Shown: positions 17,827-28,859 of the stretch, one piece after another
Layout of the letters: each line of letters starts with the position of its first letter
Numbering within the stretch: the first letter of the stretch is position 1
Origin: Poseidonibacter antarcticus
GTDB taxonomy: Bacteria > Campylobacterota > Campylobacteria > Campylobacterales > Arcobacteraceae
Assembly (NCBI RefSeq): GCF_003667345.1
Contig: NZ_RCWF01000005.1
Coordinates: 62,001-126,000 of the forward strand
Reading direction: 5' to 3'
DNA length: 64,000 bases
The notes under the pieces: model-generated
Databases searched by the model: none
Seen by the model: only the letters and a program-made list of their open reading frames with translations
What the model was told of the DNA's origin: nothing
Position numbers and translations under genes: made by a program

Positions 17827-18763
17827 TTTATATAAAAGTAACTTATCAAGAAGAAAGTTTTTAACAATATCCGCAACATCAATTGCACTTGCTTTAAGTC
17901 CAAGTATTCTTAATGCAAAAACAAATCAAGAAAAAATTACATGGAGTGGAACTGCTTTAGGTGCACAATCAAATATGACACTTTTTCATAAAAACCCTAC
18001 TTTTGCAAAAGAAACTTTAAGTATTTGTGTAAATGAAATAAAAAGATTAGAAAATATTTTCTCACTTTTTATTCCAAACTCTTCTATTTCAAAATTAAAT
18101 AAAAATGGAATACTAAAAAATCCACCAAAAGAATTAGTAGAAGTTTTAAGCTTTGCTAATACAATATCAGAACAAACAAATGGTGCTTTTGATGTAACAG
18201 TTCAACCTTTATGGTTAGCTTATTCTAAATATTTTAATAAAAAAGATAGATTACAAAAAGCAATCAATAAAGCTAAGAAACTAATATCTTATAAAAATAT
18301 TCAAATAAATGAAGAAAAAATTAGCTTTAAAAAAACAAATGTTCAAATTACACTAAATGGTATTGCGCAAGGATATATCACAGATAAAATCACTAATATT
18401 TTAAGACAAAAAGGTTTTACAAATGTATTAGTTGATTTGGGTGAATTTAATAGTATTGGTGGATATGATAAAAATAGAGACTGGAATATAGCAACACCAT
18501 ATTTAAAAGATATTTCTTATTTAAAACTAAATAATCAAGCAATAGCAAGTTCAGGGGGATATGGCACAAGATTTAATAAAAAGTATCATCATTTATTTGA
18601 TGCTAAAACAGGAACTAGTGCAAATTATGTAAATTCATGTACAGTAAAAGCCAAAAATGCAATGTTAGCAGATGCAATAGCAACTTCAGTTTGTGTAATG
18701 CAAAAAAATAAAAGTATAGAATTAAAGAAAATATATCCAAATATTGAAATATATACTTCTTAG
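17819..18763 (+). CDS. apbE: FAD:protein FMN transferase
   Basis: 314 residues. The twin-arginine-like signal (SRRKFLTISATS, then a hydrophobic stretch ending ILNA) sends it to the periplasm. Conserved ApbE features are present: WSGTALGAQSNMTLF, LNGIAQGYITDKI, VDLGEFNSIG, ASSGGYGTRF and HHLFDAKTG (metal site). ApbE hydrolyses FAD and attaches FMN to a Thr in target proteins. Its overlap with the NosR-type gene indicates that Thr148 of that protein is the main target. No lipobox is seen, unlike many ApbE lipoproteins. Confidence 0.92.
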   Translation: MANLYKSNLSRRKFLTISATSIALALSPSILNAKTNQEKITWSGTALGAQSNMTLFHKNPTFAKETLSICVNEIKRLENIFSLFIPNSSISKLNKNGILKNPPKELVEVLSFANTISEQTNGAFDVTVQPLWLAYSKYFNKKDRLQKAINKAKKLISYKNIQINEEKISFKKTNVQITLNGIAQGYITDKITNILRQKGFTNVLVDLGEFNSIGGYDKNRDWNIATPYLKDISYLKLNNQAIASSGGYGTRFNKKYHHLFDAKTGTSANYVNSCTVKAKNAMLADAIATSVCVMQKNKSIELKKIYPNIEIYTS

Positions 18764-18979
18764 AAAAATAATACCTTGTCTTGAATAATCAAATTTATTT
18801 AGTGGGGATTAATTAATAAATATAATTCTATTTATTATTGATATAAGTTTCTTTTCTATATAATGATAAGGAAAACTAAGGGCTTATCTAAATTATTACT
18901 TTAGATTTATATTATCAAAACAAAATTATCTTAATTTACTTTATTATTTATTATAAAATTAATCCGTAGGAGAATTATT

Positions 18980-19801
18980 ATAAAAAAAGATTTAATACAA
19001 AAAATAGATTCTTTACCTCCTTTACCAAGTAGTATTATTGAATTATCAGATTTCAAGAAAGTTAAAAATTCAAATCCTGAAAGATTAATAAAAATCATTG
19101 AAAAAGATCCTTTAATGGTTGCAACTATTTTAAAAACTGCAAACTCTTCATTATTCGGATTTAGAAGTAAAGTTGACACATTAAGTAGAGCCATTTATTT
19201 ACTAGGTATGAATTTTACAATTTCAATAGCAATGAGTACAGTAATTCAAGATACTTTGAAATCAAATCTTTGTGCCTATGCTGTCAGTACTCAAGATTTT
19301 TTATTCGCAAGTTCACTTGCAACAAAAATAGTTAATACTTGGATATCAAGTATTGATTTTGATTTAAATAATGAATTATTGATACCTGCATTTTTACAAG
19401 AAATAGGTAAGTTCGTTATCTCTGAAATAATACAAGAGAACAAACAAACAGAAGAATTTTTAAAACTCATAAATGAAAAGAAAGATATTGCATTTTGTGA
19501 AGAAAAATTTACGGGATATTCTTGTGCAAGAATAACAGCAAATATACTTAAGAATTGGTCATTAGGTCATAATATAGTATTTTCTATTGGATTTGTAGGA
19601 AATATAAAAAATTGTCCAGAGGAGTTTATTAAAAAAGTTCAAATTCTTGAAATAATTAAAATACTCACAGATATAAGAGCTCCATTAAATGATTTAGCTA
19701 TAGAAAAAGCCATTGCAAAAGTAATTGAATACGGCTTTGATTTAGAGCACTTTATAAATTCAATAGATATAATCAAAGAAGAAATTGAAAAAAACTCTTA
19801 A
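18980..19801 (+). CDS. HDOD-domain protein with a non-canonical start codon
   Basis: The HDOD domain (an HD-GYP-related, usually non-catalytic signalling domain) clearly begins before the first ATG of this frame at 19115. The 45 codons upstream of that ATG read KKDLIQKIDSLPPLPSS and later NPERLIKIIEKDPLMVATIL, the classic N-terminus of the family. A good ribosome site (TAGGAG, 18967-18972) is followed at normal spacing by ATT (18977) and ATA (18980), with no ATG, GTG or TTG in frame between the stop at 18932 and 19115. From 18980 the protein is 273 residues. HDOD proteins take part in signalling and chemotaxis-like regulation; the role here is unknown. Either translation starts at ATA/ATT, or a G-to-A change at 18982 has damaged the gene. 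Confidence 0.8.
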   Translation: MKKDLIQKIDSLPPLPSSIIELSDFKKVKNSNPERLIKIIEKDPLMVATILKTANSSLFGFRSKVDTLSRAIYLLGMNFTISIAMSTVIQDTLKSNLCAYAVSTQDFLFASSLATKIVNTWISSIDFDLNNELLIPAFLQEIGKFVISEIIQENKQTEEFLKLINEKKDIAFCEEKFTGYSCARITANILKNWSLGHNIVFSIGFVGNIKNCPEEFIKKVQILEIIKILTDIRAPLNDLAIEKAIAKVIEYGFDLEHFINSIDIIKEEIEKNS

Positions 19802-19852
19802 CTTATGCATAAGTAACATTCAACTATAATATGTAACTTTTTTACACAAGGG

Positions 19853-20983
19853 ATGTATGTGCTAGATGTGACTTTAATAGTATTGTGTGCTGGGAATTCT
19901 ACAAGATTCGAGCATAAAACAAAAAAACAATGGTTAAGAATTGATAATGAGCCTTTATGGCTTAATGTTTCTAAAAAACTAGCATCTTATGCAAACTTTA
20001 ACAAAATAATTATAACTTCTCATAAAAATGAACTCAATTATATGAAAAACTTTTCTGATAATTTCTGCTTTGTAGCTGGTGGAGAGACAAGACAAGAATC
20101 AATCTTAAATTCTTTACAAGAAGTAGAAACTTCACATGTTATGATTTCAGATGTTGCAAGATCTTGTATTCCCAAAAGGGTAATTATAGAACTTCTAGAA
20201 AATAGAAATAATGCTGATTGCATTGTGCCTGTTTTAAATGTTTCTGATACAGTTATTTATGAAGAAAATACAATAAATAGAGATGATGTAAAATTAATAC
20301 AAACACCACAACTTTCAAATACTACAATATTAAAAGAATCACTAGATACAAAAATTGAATATACTGATGATAGCTCTGCTATAAAAGCAAATAATGGAAC
20401 AATTAAATATATCCAAGGAAGTTTAGAAAGCAAAAAACTAACATTTGGTGATGAACTGAGTAGTTTATCTTGTCTAAAAGCTCCTAGTAATAACTTTTTT
20501 ACAGGAACTGGTTTTGATATACACCAATTTGAAGATAATAAAGAGATGTTTTTAGGTGGAATTAAACTTCCAAGCAACTATGGTTTTAAAGCACATAGCG
20601 ATGGAGATGTTTTAATTCATTCTGTTATTGATGCACTACTTGGAGCTAGTGGAGCTGGTGATATTGGCGAATTTTTTCCAGATACAGATGAACAATACAA
20701 AGGTATTGATTCAAAATTTTTACTAAAAACAATTATTGAATTTATTTATAATGTTGGCTATGAAATAGTAAATATTGATTTAACAATAATTGCACAAAAA
20801 CCAAAAATAAATCCCCATAAAAATGAAATAAAAAATTCAATTGCTAAGTTATTAGGGATTGAAAAACAGTTTGTAAACATAAAAGCAACAACAGCAGAAA
20901 AGATGGGTTTCATTGGTAGATCTGAGGGTGTTGCAGTACAAAGTATAGCTACTTTAAAATATTATAATTGGACAAAAAAATGA
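19853..20983 (+). CDS. ispDF: Bifunctional IspD/IspF isoprenoid enzyme
   Basis: 376 residues carrying two steps of the non-mevalonate (MEP) isoprenoid pathway. The IspD part (about 1-215) has the nucleotide-binding LIVLCAGNSTRFEHKTKKQ and transfers CTP to methylerythritol phosphate. The IspF part (about 218-376) starts GTGFDIHQFEDN and has the zinc-site motif AHSDGDVLIHSVIDALLGA, forming the cyclodiphosphate. The fusion is typical of Campylobacterota. The 3' end overlaps the response-regulator start as ATGA. The start ATG at 19853 follows AAGGG. Confidence 0.97.
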   Translation: MYVLDVTLIVLCAGNSTRFEHKTKKQWLRIDNEPLWLNVSKKLASYANFNKIIITSHKNELNYMKNFSDNFCFVAGGETRQESILNSLQEVETSHVMISDVARSCIPKRVIIELLENRNNADCIVPVLNVSDTVIYEENTINRDDVKLIQTPQLSNTTILKESLDTKIEYTDDSSAIKANNGTIKYIQGSLESKKLTFGDELSSLSCLKAPSNNFFTGTGFDIHQFEDNKEMFLGGIKLPSNYGFKAHSDGDVLIHSVIDALLGASGAGDIGEFFPDTDEQYKGIDSKFLLKTIIEFIYNVGYEIVNIDLTIIAQKPKINPHKNEIKNSIAKLLGIEKQFVNIKATTAEKMGFIGRSEGVAVQSIATLKYYNWTKK

Positions 20984-21870
20984 ATATACTAATAATAGAA
21001 AATGAAATTTACTTAGCACAAAAAGTAGTTTCAAGATTACTTGATGATGGACATAGTTGTGATTATATTGAATCACCTAATATTGATAATCTTTCAAAAG
21101 ATTATGATATCGTTTTATTATCCACTTCTTTACCTTCTGCTTTATGTAAAAATATAATTAAAAAATATAATAATAATGCAATTATTCTTTTACTAGTTTC
21201 ATATATATCAGATGAAACTGTTACTAATCCAATTAAAGATGGTGCTAAAGATTATATTATGAAACCATTTATTATGGATGAACTTGTACGAAAAATTTAT
21301 CATTACAAAGAGTGTCGATCAATTAGAAGAGAACTTCAAACATTAAGAGAATATGTTGATTTTATGATGGAAGATATTGATACATCACCTGTTCTTTTAC
21401 CTCCATCATTCCCATCATTAATAGAATCAAATTCACAAAAATGTGCTGATAAATTAGTATTTGAATTATCAAGAAAATTAGATAAACCTATCACTTTTAT
21501 TTCTCTAGGTTCTTCTTCTTGGCAAAAAAAATTAAATGCAATTGATAAAAAATGTATTATATATCTAACAGATTATCATTCATTAAAAAGAAGTGCAAAA
21601 GAAAACTTAATAAAATTAATAGAAGAAAAAGATTGTATTATTTCTTCCTTAGAAACAGAAGATGATTTTCCATACAGAAAAGTAGAGTTTAATGATGGAA
21701 ACTTGCTAATGAGTAATACCAATATTATGACAATAAATGATTATGTAAAACTAATGGTTTTATCATATCAATCAAAATACCCAGATACTGAACTTTCTAA
21801 AAAATTAGGGATTTCTAGAAAATCTCTTTGGGAAAAAAGAAAAAAACTTGGTATTGAAAAGAAAAAATAA
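20980..21870 (+). CDS. HP1021-type atypical orphan response regulator
   Basis: 296 residues from the ATG at 20980, which overlaps the ispDF stop. The N-terminal receiver domain (about 1-115) keeps KDYIMKPF with its Lys but has Ser48 (VLLSTSLP) where the phosphorylated Asp should be, so it is unlikely to be controlled by a kinase. The C-terminus (about 250-296) is a Fis-type helix-turn-helix ending GISRKSLWEKRKKLGI. The middle lacks an AAA+ module. In Helicobacter pylori the gene after ispDF is HP1021, a redox-sensitive regulator that also affects replication initiation; the homologues in Campylobacter and Arcobacter have the same position. The assignment rests on synteny, length and the missing Asp. 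Confidence 0.85.
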   Translation: MNILIIENEIYLAQKVVSRLLDDGHSCDYIESPNIDNLSKDYDIVLLSTSLPSALCKNIIKKYNNNAIILLLVSYISDETVTNPIKDGAKDYIMKPFIMDELVRKIYHYKECRSIRRELQTLREYVDFMMEDIDTSPVLLPPSFPSLIESNSQKCADKLVFELSRKLDKPITFISLGSSSWQKKLNAIDKKCIIYLTDYHSLKRSAKENLIKLIEEKDCIISSLETEDDFPYRKVEFNDGNLLMSNTNIMTINDYVKLMVLSYQSKYPDTELSKKLGISRKSLWEKRKKLGIEKKK

Positions 21871-21879
21871 GGATTAATT

Positions 21880-22356
21880 TTGAATTTAAGAAAATTTTTT
21901 TTAACAGTAGGTTTTAGTGGTTTAAGTCCTAAAGCACCAGGAACAGTAGGTTCATTTGTATCATTGCTATTAATATTACCGTTAATACCATTTTTACATG
22001 TTTCAACTATTTTTATGCTAGCAATTTTAATAACAGTACTTGCTGTAAAACAAATTGATATCTATGAAGATGAAGTTGGCGTTCACGATGGAAAAGAAAT
22101 AGTAATAGATGAATTAGCAGGAATGTGGATAGCAATATCAATATGTGGAATAACATCAGAAAATATGATAATCCTAGCACCGATAGCATTTTTATACTTT
22201 AGACTATTTGACATCTGGAAACCATCAATTATTGGAAGAATTGATAGAGAAGTAAAAGGTGGATGGGGAGTAATGGGCGATGACATAGTTGCAGGAATAG
22301 CAGCAGGAGTTGCAACAGCTGGAACATATGAAGTTTTAAAGATGTTTGTTTTATAA
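21880..22356 (+). CDS. pgpA: Phosphatidylglycerophosphatase A
   Basis: 158 residues, an integral membrane enzyme that removes the phosphate of phosphatidylglycerophosphate in phospholipid synthesis. The family signatures GFSGLSPKAPGTVGSFVSLL, DEVGVHDGKEIVIDELAGMW and FDIWKPSIIGRID are all present. It starts with TTG at 21880 behind AAGGATTAA, 9 bases after the response regulator, so ispDF, the regulator and pgpA form one unit. A strong terminator follows. Confidence 0.95.
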   Translation: MNLRKFFLTVGFSGLSPKAPGTVGSFVSLLLILPLIPFLHVSTIFMLAILITVLAVKQIDIYEDEVGVHDGKEIVIDELAGMWIAISICGITSENMIILAPIAFLYFRLFDIWKPSIIGRIDREVKGGWGVMGDDIVAGIAAGVATAGTYEVLKMFVL

Positions 22357-22384
22357 ATAAGTATTTAACACCTTAAATAAACAG

Positions 22385-22420
22385 AAAAAAGGGAAAGAGT
22401 AAAAACTCTTTCCCTTTTTT
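22385..22420. terminator. Strong bidirectional terminator after pgpA
   Basis: A perfect 16-bp stem (AAAAAAGGGAAAGAGT / ACTCTTTCCCTTTTTT) with loop AAAA. It lies between the convergent pgpA and carA genes, next to a compound palindromic repeat. Confidence 0.92.
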
Positions 22421-22436
22421 ATATCTAAATAACTAA

Positions 22437-22591
22437 CTTACAAAAAGATTGAAAAAGAAGTTATCGATTTTTGTAAGGTCAAGGCAAAAGTTTAAATTCA
22501 AGAGGAGCGTACATCAAGTACGTAACGAATGAATTTAAACTTTTAACGCAGAGATTGCGAAAATAAGATGACTTATTTTACAATCTTTGCG
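22437..22591. repeat. Compound palindromic intergenic repeat reaching into the 3' end of carA
   Basis: Three nested or adjacent inverted repeats follow one another. CTTACAAAAA (22437) pairs with TTTTTGTAAG (22468-22477). AAAAGTTTAAATTCA (22486-22500) pairs with TGAATTTAAACTTTT (22530-22544), and between them GAGGAGCGTAC-ATCAA-GTACGTAACG has a central CGTAC/GTACG pair. CGCAGAGATTG...AAAATAAG pairs with CTTATTTT...CAATCTTTGCG (22547-22591). The last hairpin contains the carA stop codon and its final six or so codons. The layout resembles REP/MITE-like intergenic elements with a GAGCGTAC core. No second copy was found in this window. Confidence 0.6.
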
Positions 22592-23694
22592 AATTCGTTG
22601 AAGATATATTTCGACTCATGCGGACCAGGACTAGCTTCTGGATGATGTTGCACTGAAAAAATATCTTTGTTTTTATATTTTACACCTTCTATTGTATTAT
22701 CAAATAAATTTTGGTGTGTTATTTCTGCTATTTCTATAATATTATCAGGAACATTATAATTATGATTTTGAGCAGTTATTTCAACTATATTATCAGGATT
22801 AGCAACTGGATGATTTCCACCATGTTGTCCAAATTTTAATTTATATGTATCAAAACCATGTGCAATTGATAACATTTGATGTCCTAAACAAATTGCAAAC
22901 ATAGGGATATTTGCATTAATTAATTTTTGAACTTCTTTCTTCTCTTCAGTAAGAGTTAATGGATCCCCTGGACCATTTGAAAGAAAAATACCACCAATAT
23001 CATTCTTTTCAAATCTAGCAATTAAATCTTCTGCTTTAAAAGAAGAAGGTATTACTTCAACCTCAAGACCTGATTGTACTAATTCATTTAGTATATTTCT
23101 TTTAACACCAAAATCAACAACAACAATTTTTTTATCGCTCATCACTGCTTTATTGTATGCTAATTTTTGATGATCCCAAGCTCCAAATTTATGTACATAA
23201 GCTTCTTTTGTAGATACTTGTTCAATGTAATTAATATCTTCAATTCTTGGACTTGATGCTAATTGTTTAGCTAATTCTTCTTTAGAAGAAATTTCTGTTG
23301 ATGCTATCATCATCATAGAACCTTCATCTCTTAACATCTTAGTTAAATATCTAGTATCAATATCACAAATACCTAAAACATTATGTTCTTTTAATAAAGA
23401 ATCTAAATCACCCTCAGCTCTATAATTAGAATATTCATTATGATAATTTCTAACTAATACACCTTTACAGTGACAAGTCTTGCTTTCCATATCATTTGCA
23501 TTTACTCCAACATTTCCAATTTCAGGCATCGTAAAAGTAATAAATTGTCCAGCATATGATGGATCTGAAATAATTTCTTGATATCCAGTTAATGATGTAT
23601 TAAAAACTATCTCACCAACAGATGTACCTGATGCTCCAAATGATTTTGCTTCTAAAAATGTTCCATTTTCTAAATATATCCATACTTTTTGCAT
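22573..23694 (-). CDS. carA: Carbamoyl-phosphate synthase small subunit (glutaminase)
   Basis: 373 residues. CarA releases ammonia from glutamine and passes it to CarB for carbamoyl phosphate used in arginine and pyrimidine synthesis. The N-terminal domain has FNTSLTGYQEIISDPSYAGQ. The class I amidotransferase domain has LSNGPGDP, the nucleophile Cys in FAICLGHQ and the His-Glu pair in SVQHHPEASPGP. It follows a DUF507 gene by one base. The last codons lie inside a palindromic repeat, so the end of the protein (FAKIVK) may have been shaped by that element. carB is not in the window. Confidence 0.97.
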   Translation of the reverse strand: MQKVWIYLENGTFLEAKSFGASGTSVGEIVFNTSLTGYQEIISDPSYAGQFITFTMPEIGNVGVNANDMESKTCHCKGVLVRNYHNEYSNYRAEGDLDSLLKEHNVLGICDIDTRYLTKMLRDEGSMMMIASTEISSKEELAKQLASSPRIEDINYIEQVSTKEAYVHKFGAWDHQKLAYNKAVMSDKKIVVVDFGVKRNILNELVQSGLEVEVIPSSFKAEDLIARFEKNDIGGIFLSNGPGDPLTLTEEKKEVQKLINANIPMFAICLGHQMLSIAHGFDTYKLKFGQHGGNHPVANPDNIVEITAQNHNYNVPDNIIEIAEITHQNLFDNTIEGVKYKNKDIFSVQHHPEASPGPHESKYIFNEFAKIVK

Positions 23695-23695
23695 A

Positions 23696-24247
23696 TTATA
23701 TCAATCCCCTTTTTATTAATTCTTCTTCGTATAATCTATGATAAACCGTATCATAATCTTCAGTTCCTGGAATTAGTTTTCTTTTATATGTTTTAATTTT
23801 AGCTAAAACATCAGAATCTGCTTCTTCAAAACCTTTCATAAATTCATCAATTGAAGTAAAGATTACATTCTTAATTTTATTATCAGAACATGTATAATGG
23901 ATATAATCTTCATCCCATAAATAATCTAAAATTTGATGTGCAATATCAGAAAATCTATCTTCATTATTCAAAATTACACCAAAATCATTTGCTAATCTTT
24001 TTTTAGTCATCCAAAATAACTGTCTTCTATCTGCATGATGAAATTCTATTTCTTCTTCTTGTTCGTCAAGAATATCATCAACTTTTTCATCTAAATCATA
24101 TTCTTTATTGATATCTTCATCTAAGATTCTCTCAATTTGAGCTTCAATACTATTCTTTTCTTTTCTAATTTCAACAAATTCACAAGTTAATAAATCCCTT
24201 GTGATTCTTCTTGAAATATATGGTGTATGGTGTGTTTTCATTCTCAT
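23696..24247 (-). CDS. DUF507 family protein
   Basis: 183 residues, acidic and helical, with a central Asp/Glu-rich coiled stretch (about 40-70) and the C-terminal YHRLYEEELIKRGLI typical of DUF507. No signal peptide, so it is cytoplasmic. The family is widespread in Campylobacterota and Aquificota next to carA, as here, but its function is not known. Starts at MRMKTHH or, two codons later, MKTHH; both ATGs share the same ribosome site. One base separates it from carA and 4 bases from purA. Confidence 0.85.
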   Translation of the reverse strand: MRMKTHHTPYISRRITRDLLTCEFVEIRKEKNSIEAQIERILDEDINKEYDLDEKVDDILDEQEEEIEFHHADRRQLFWMTKKRLANDFGVILNNEDRFSDIAHQILDYLWDEDYIHYTCSDNKIKNVIFTSIDEFMKGFEEADSDVLAKIKTYKRKLIPGTEDYDTVYHRLYEEELIKRGLI

Positions 24248-24251
24248 GATT

Positions 24252-26352
<2,101 letters not shown>

Positions 26353-26357
26353 TTATT

Positions 26358-27467
26358 CTAATTTCCTTTAAACATATTTGTAGAAAATACTTTATTTGCA
26401 GTTCCGTCAAATTCTCTAATATTTAACTCATCAAGTGCCAATTCAATTGTATTTAAAACCCATGCAGCTTCATTATCTTCTACTAACCCCATATGATTAA
26501 TTCTAAAAATCAATGATTTTATATGATCTTGACCACCAGCTATATTAACACCATATTTTGTTTTTAATATTTTTCTAATAGCAGGTGCATGTTCAGTATA
26601 AACAGTTGTCATAGCATCAGCAGGAGTTGTTGGATAAATTTTACAACCTATTGCTTTTAAAGCTTCTCTTGAAGATTTTGCTCTTAATGCAGTATTTGCA
26701 TAGAGTGCATCGAAACCACCATTATTCTTGATACTTGATAAAATCTCTCGTAAACCAATAATTAATGTAGTTGCAGCTGTCCATGCTGTTGTATTTTTTC
26801 TTTGTTGCTTAATTTCAGTTGCTAAATTAAAATAAAAACCTCTAGATTTCTTTTCAATTTTTGCCACAGCATCATTTGATAAACCTATTATTGCAAGTCC
26901 TGGTGGAAGCATTAAAGCTTTTTGACTTCCTGTAATTACTGCATCCAAGTTTGTCGTATCAATTTTTTCAACACCAATTGCTGTAATACCATCTGCAACA
27001 ATCATAATGTCTCTATCTAATTTCTTAACTGCTTGTGCAATTTCTTCAACTGGATGTCTTAATCCTCCAGCACTTTCACAAATTTGAATGAATATCGCAT
27101 CTATACTACTATCTTGTTCTAAGGCATAAAGTACTTCTTCTACGCTTACAGCTTTATTCCATTCATTCTTAATTTCAGTGAATTCAATATCAAATGCATT
27201 ACAAATCTTTCCAAATCTTTCACCAAACTTACCTGAATTAATAGTAAGTGCTTTTTTATGTGTTAAATTTGTAATACAAGCTTCCATTGCCCCTGAACCA
27301 CTAGATGCAAGCATTATAACCTCATCCATTTCATATAGTTCAAATAATAACTCTCTCGTTTGAGCAAAAATAGCTTCGAACTCTGGAGTTCTATGATGAA
27401 TTGTAATATCAGCCATTGCCTTTCTTACGAATTCTGGTACAGGAGTAGGTCCTGGAGTTAATAACAT
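26358..27467 (-). CDS. Class V PLP-dependent aminotransferase (alanine/serine-glyoxylate type)
   Basis: 369 residues. Starts LLTPGPTPVPEFVRKAM, the signature of the alanine-glyoxylate/serine-pyruvate aminotransferase family. The PLP lysine lies in VITGSQKALMLPPGLA, and the preceding IMIVADGITAIGVEKID supplies the Asp that pairs with the cofactor. The enzyme moves amino groups between small amino acids and keto acids in the cytoplasm. Within the family the substrate cannot be fixed from sequence. It is the first gene of the leftward run through hisZ, purA, DUF507 and carA (gaps 5, 1, 4 and 1 bases). Confidence 0.9.
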   Translation of the reverse strand: MLLTPGPTPVPEFVRKAMADITIHHRTPEFEAIFAQTRELLFELYEMDEVIMLASSGSGAMEACITNLTHKKALTINSGKFGERFGKICNAFDIEFTEIKNEWNKAVSVEEVLYALEQDSSIDAIFIQICESAGGLRHPVEEIAQAVKKLDRDIMIVADGITAIGVEKIDTTNLDAVITGSQKALMLPPGLAIIGLSNDAVAKIEKKSRGFYFNLATEIKQQRKNTTAWTAATTLIIGLREILSSIKNNGGFDALYANTALRAKSSREALKAIGCKIYPTTPADAMTTVYTEHAPAIRKILKTKYGVNIAGGQDHIKSLIFRINHMGLVEDNEAAWVLNTIELALDELNIREFDGTANKVFSTNMFKGN

Positions 27468-27544
27468 ATTAGTTTCCTTAATTTCTTTCTTTATAGCAAA
27501 TCGTATTATTTTATCTAAGGTTTTATTATGAAGAGGTTAAGGTT

Positions 27545-28849
27545 TTATTTCTCACCTCTTATTTTTTTTGCAATTTCTTGTGAACTACTAGATATAGAAA
27601 CAAACTTTTTCATAACAAGAGTAGCTGTTAAATCTCCCGTAACATTTATAGTTGTTCTACACATATCTAAAATTCTATCAACTCCTAAAATAAGTGCAAC
27701 ACCTTCTACTGGAACCCCTAAACCTTGGAGAATTGTCGCAAGTATTACAATCCCAACTCCAGGTGTACTAGGAGCTCCAATTGATGCACCCACTGTTGTA
27801 ATTGCTAATATAATAACATCTATTAAATCTAAATCTATTCCAAAAAGTTGTGTTAGGAATATTGCTGCACACACTTGATAAAGAGCTGTTCCATCCATAT
27901 TAATAGTAGCTCCCAAAGGTATTACAAATTTTGATATTGATATTGGAACATTAAGCTCATCTTCTGCAGTTTTCATTGATAAAGGCATAACAGCAGCTGA
28001 AGAAGAAGTTGAAAAAGCCATAAGCTGAACTTCTCTAATTCTTCGTAAAAAGTCAAAAGGTTTTATTTTTGAAGTAAAATACACAATTATTAAATAAAAA
28101 CAAAGAAGTATTCCAAGTCCTAAAAGAACTGTAAATACATACATAGACATAGAAGAAATTGCATCAAAACCAATTTTAATAGTAATATTACATAATAACC
28201 CAAATACTGCATAAGGTGCTAACATCATAGCCCAACAAACAACTGTTAAAGAAAAAGCTTGTAAAGATTTTGCCAAATCTTTTAAAGGTTTTGCATCTTC
28301 TTCTTTCATACTCATTAAAGCAACACCTACAAAAATTGATAATATTACAAAGGCTAAAATATTTCCATCAAGTCTTTCTTTTACACTATTTACAGGAATT
28401 AAATCTACTATCATATCTGGAATAGAAATATCTTTTAATGCAGTAGCTTCTTTTAAAACAATTTGCGTACTTGAAATTTGATTTACAATATCTGCTGATA
28501 CATAAGTTCCTGGATGAATAAGATAAGTAATAAAAATTCCAATAGTAACTGCAACAATTGTTGTAAAAATAAAATAAGGTGCTATTTTAAGTCCTAATTG
28601 CTTTAATGTTTGAGTATCATCAGCACTTGTAATTCCTAATATAATTGAACTCATAATAAGTGGAATTACAATCATTTGAATTAAAGCCAAAAAAACATTA
28701 CCAACTAAAGCCACCCAAGGAGCAATACCTAAGGCAATATCTTTAGGAATTAAGGCAAAGGCTGTAGGAGATAAAAGTAATCCAACTATAACTCCTAAAA
28801 ACATTCCAATAATTACTTGAACCCATAGTTTTTTTAATAAATCTTTCAT
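27545..28849 (-). CDS. Dicarboxylate/amino acid:cation symporter (DAACS family)
   Basis: 434 residues with the glutamate-transporter fold: about eight helices and two re-entrant hairpins. The hairpin-1 serine stretch is FSTSSSAAVMPLSM and transmembrane 7 has GATINMDGTALYQ, which hold the sodium and substrate sites. Hairpin 2 is VGASIGAPSTPGVGIVIL. It takes up glutamate, aspartate or C4-dicarboxylates with Na+ or H+. It lies 10 bases downstream of the RND permease gene in the same direction and could be its distal operon member, although the functions are not obviously linked. Confidence 0.93.
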   Translation of the reverse strand: MKDLLKKLWVQVIIGMFLGVIVGLLLSPTAFALIPKDIALGIAPWVALVGNVFLALIQMIVIPLIMSSIILGITSADDTQTLKQLGLKIAPYFIFTTIVAVTIGIFITYLIHPGTYVSADIVNQISSTQIVLKEATALKDISIPDMIVDLIPVNSVKERLDGNILAFVILSIFVGVALMSMKEEDAKPLKDLAKSLQAFSLTVVCWAMMLAPYAVFGLLCNITIKIGFDAISSMSMYVFTVLLGLGILLCFYLIIVYFTSKIKPFDFLRRIREVQLMAFSTSSSAAVMPLSMKTAEDELNVPISISKFVIPLGATINMDGTALYQVCAAIFLTQLFGIDLDLIDVIILAITTVGASIGAPSTPGVGIVILATILQGLGVPVEGVALILGVDRILDMCRTTINVTGDLTATLVMKKFVSISSSSQEIAKKIRGEK

Positions 28850-28859
28850 TTTAACTCTC

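Noticed and set aside
19831-19850. TGTAAC near the ispDF start considered as an HP1021 box
   Set aside because: Only one site and it misses the last base of the published consensus; not enough for a claim.
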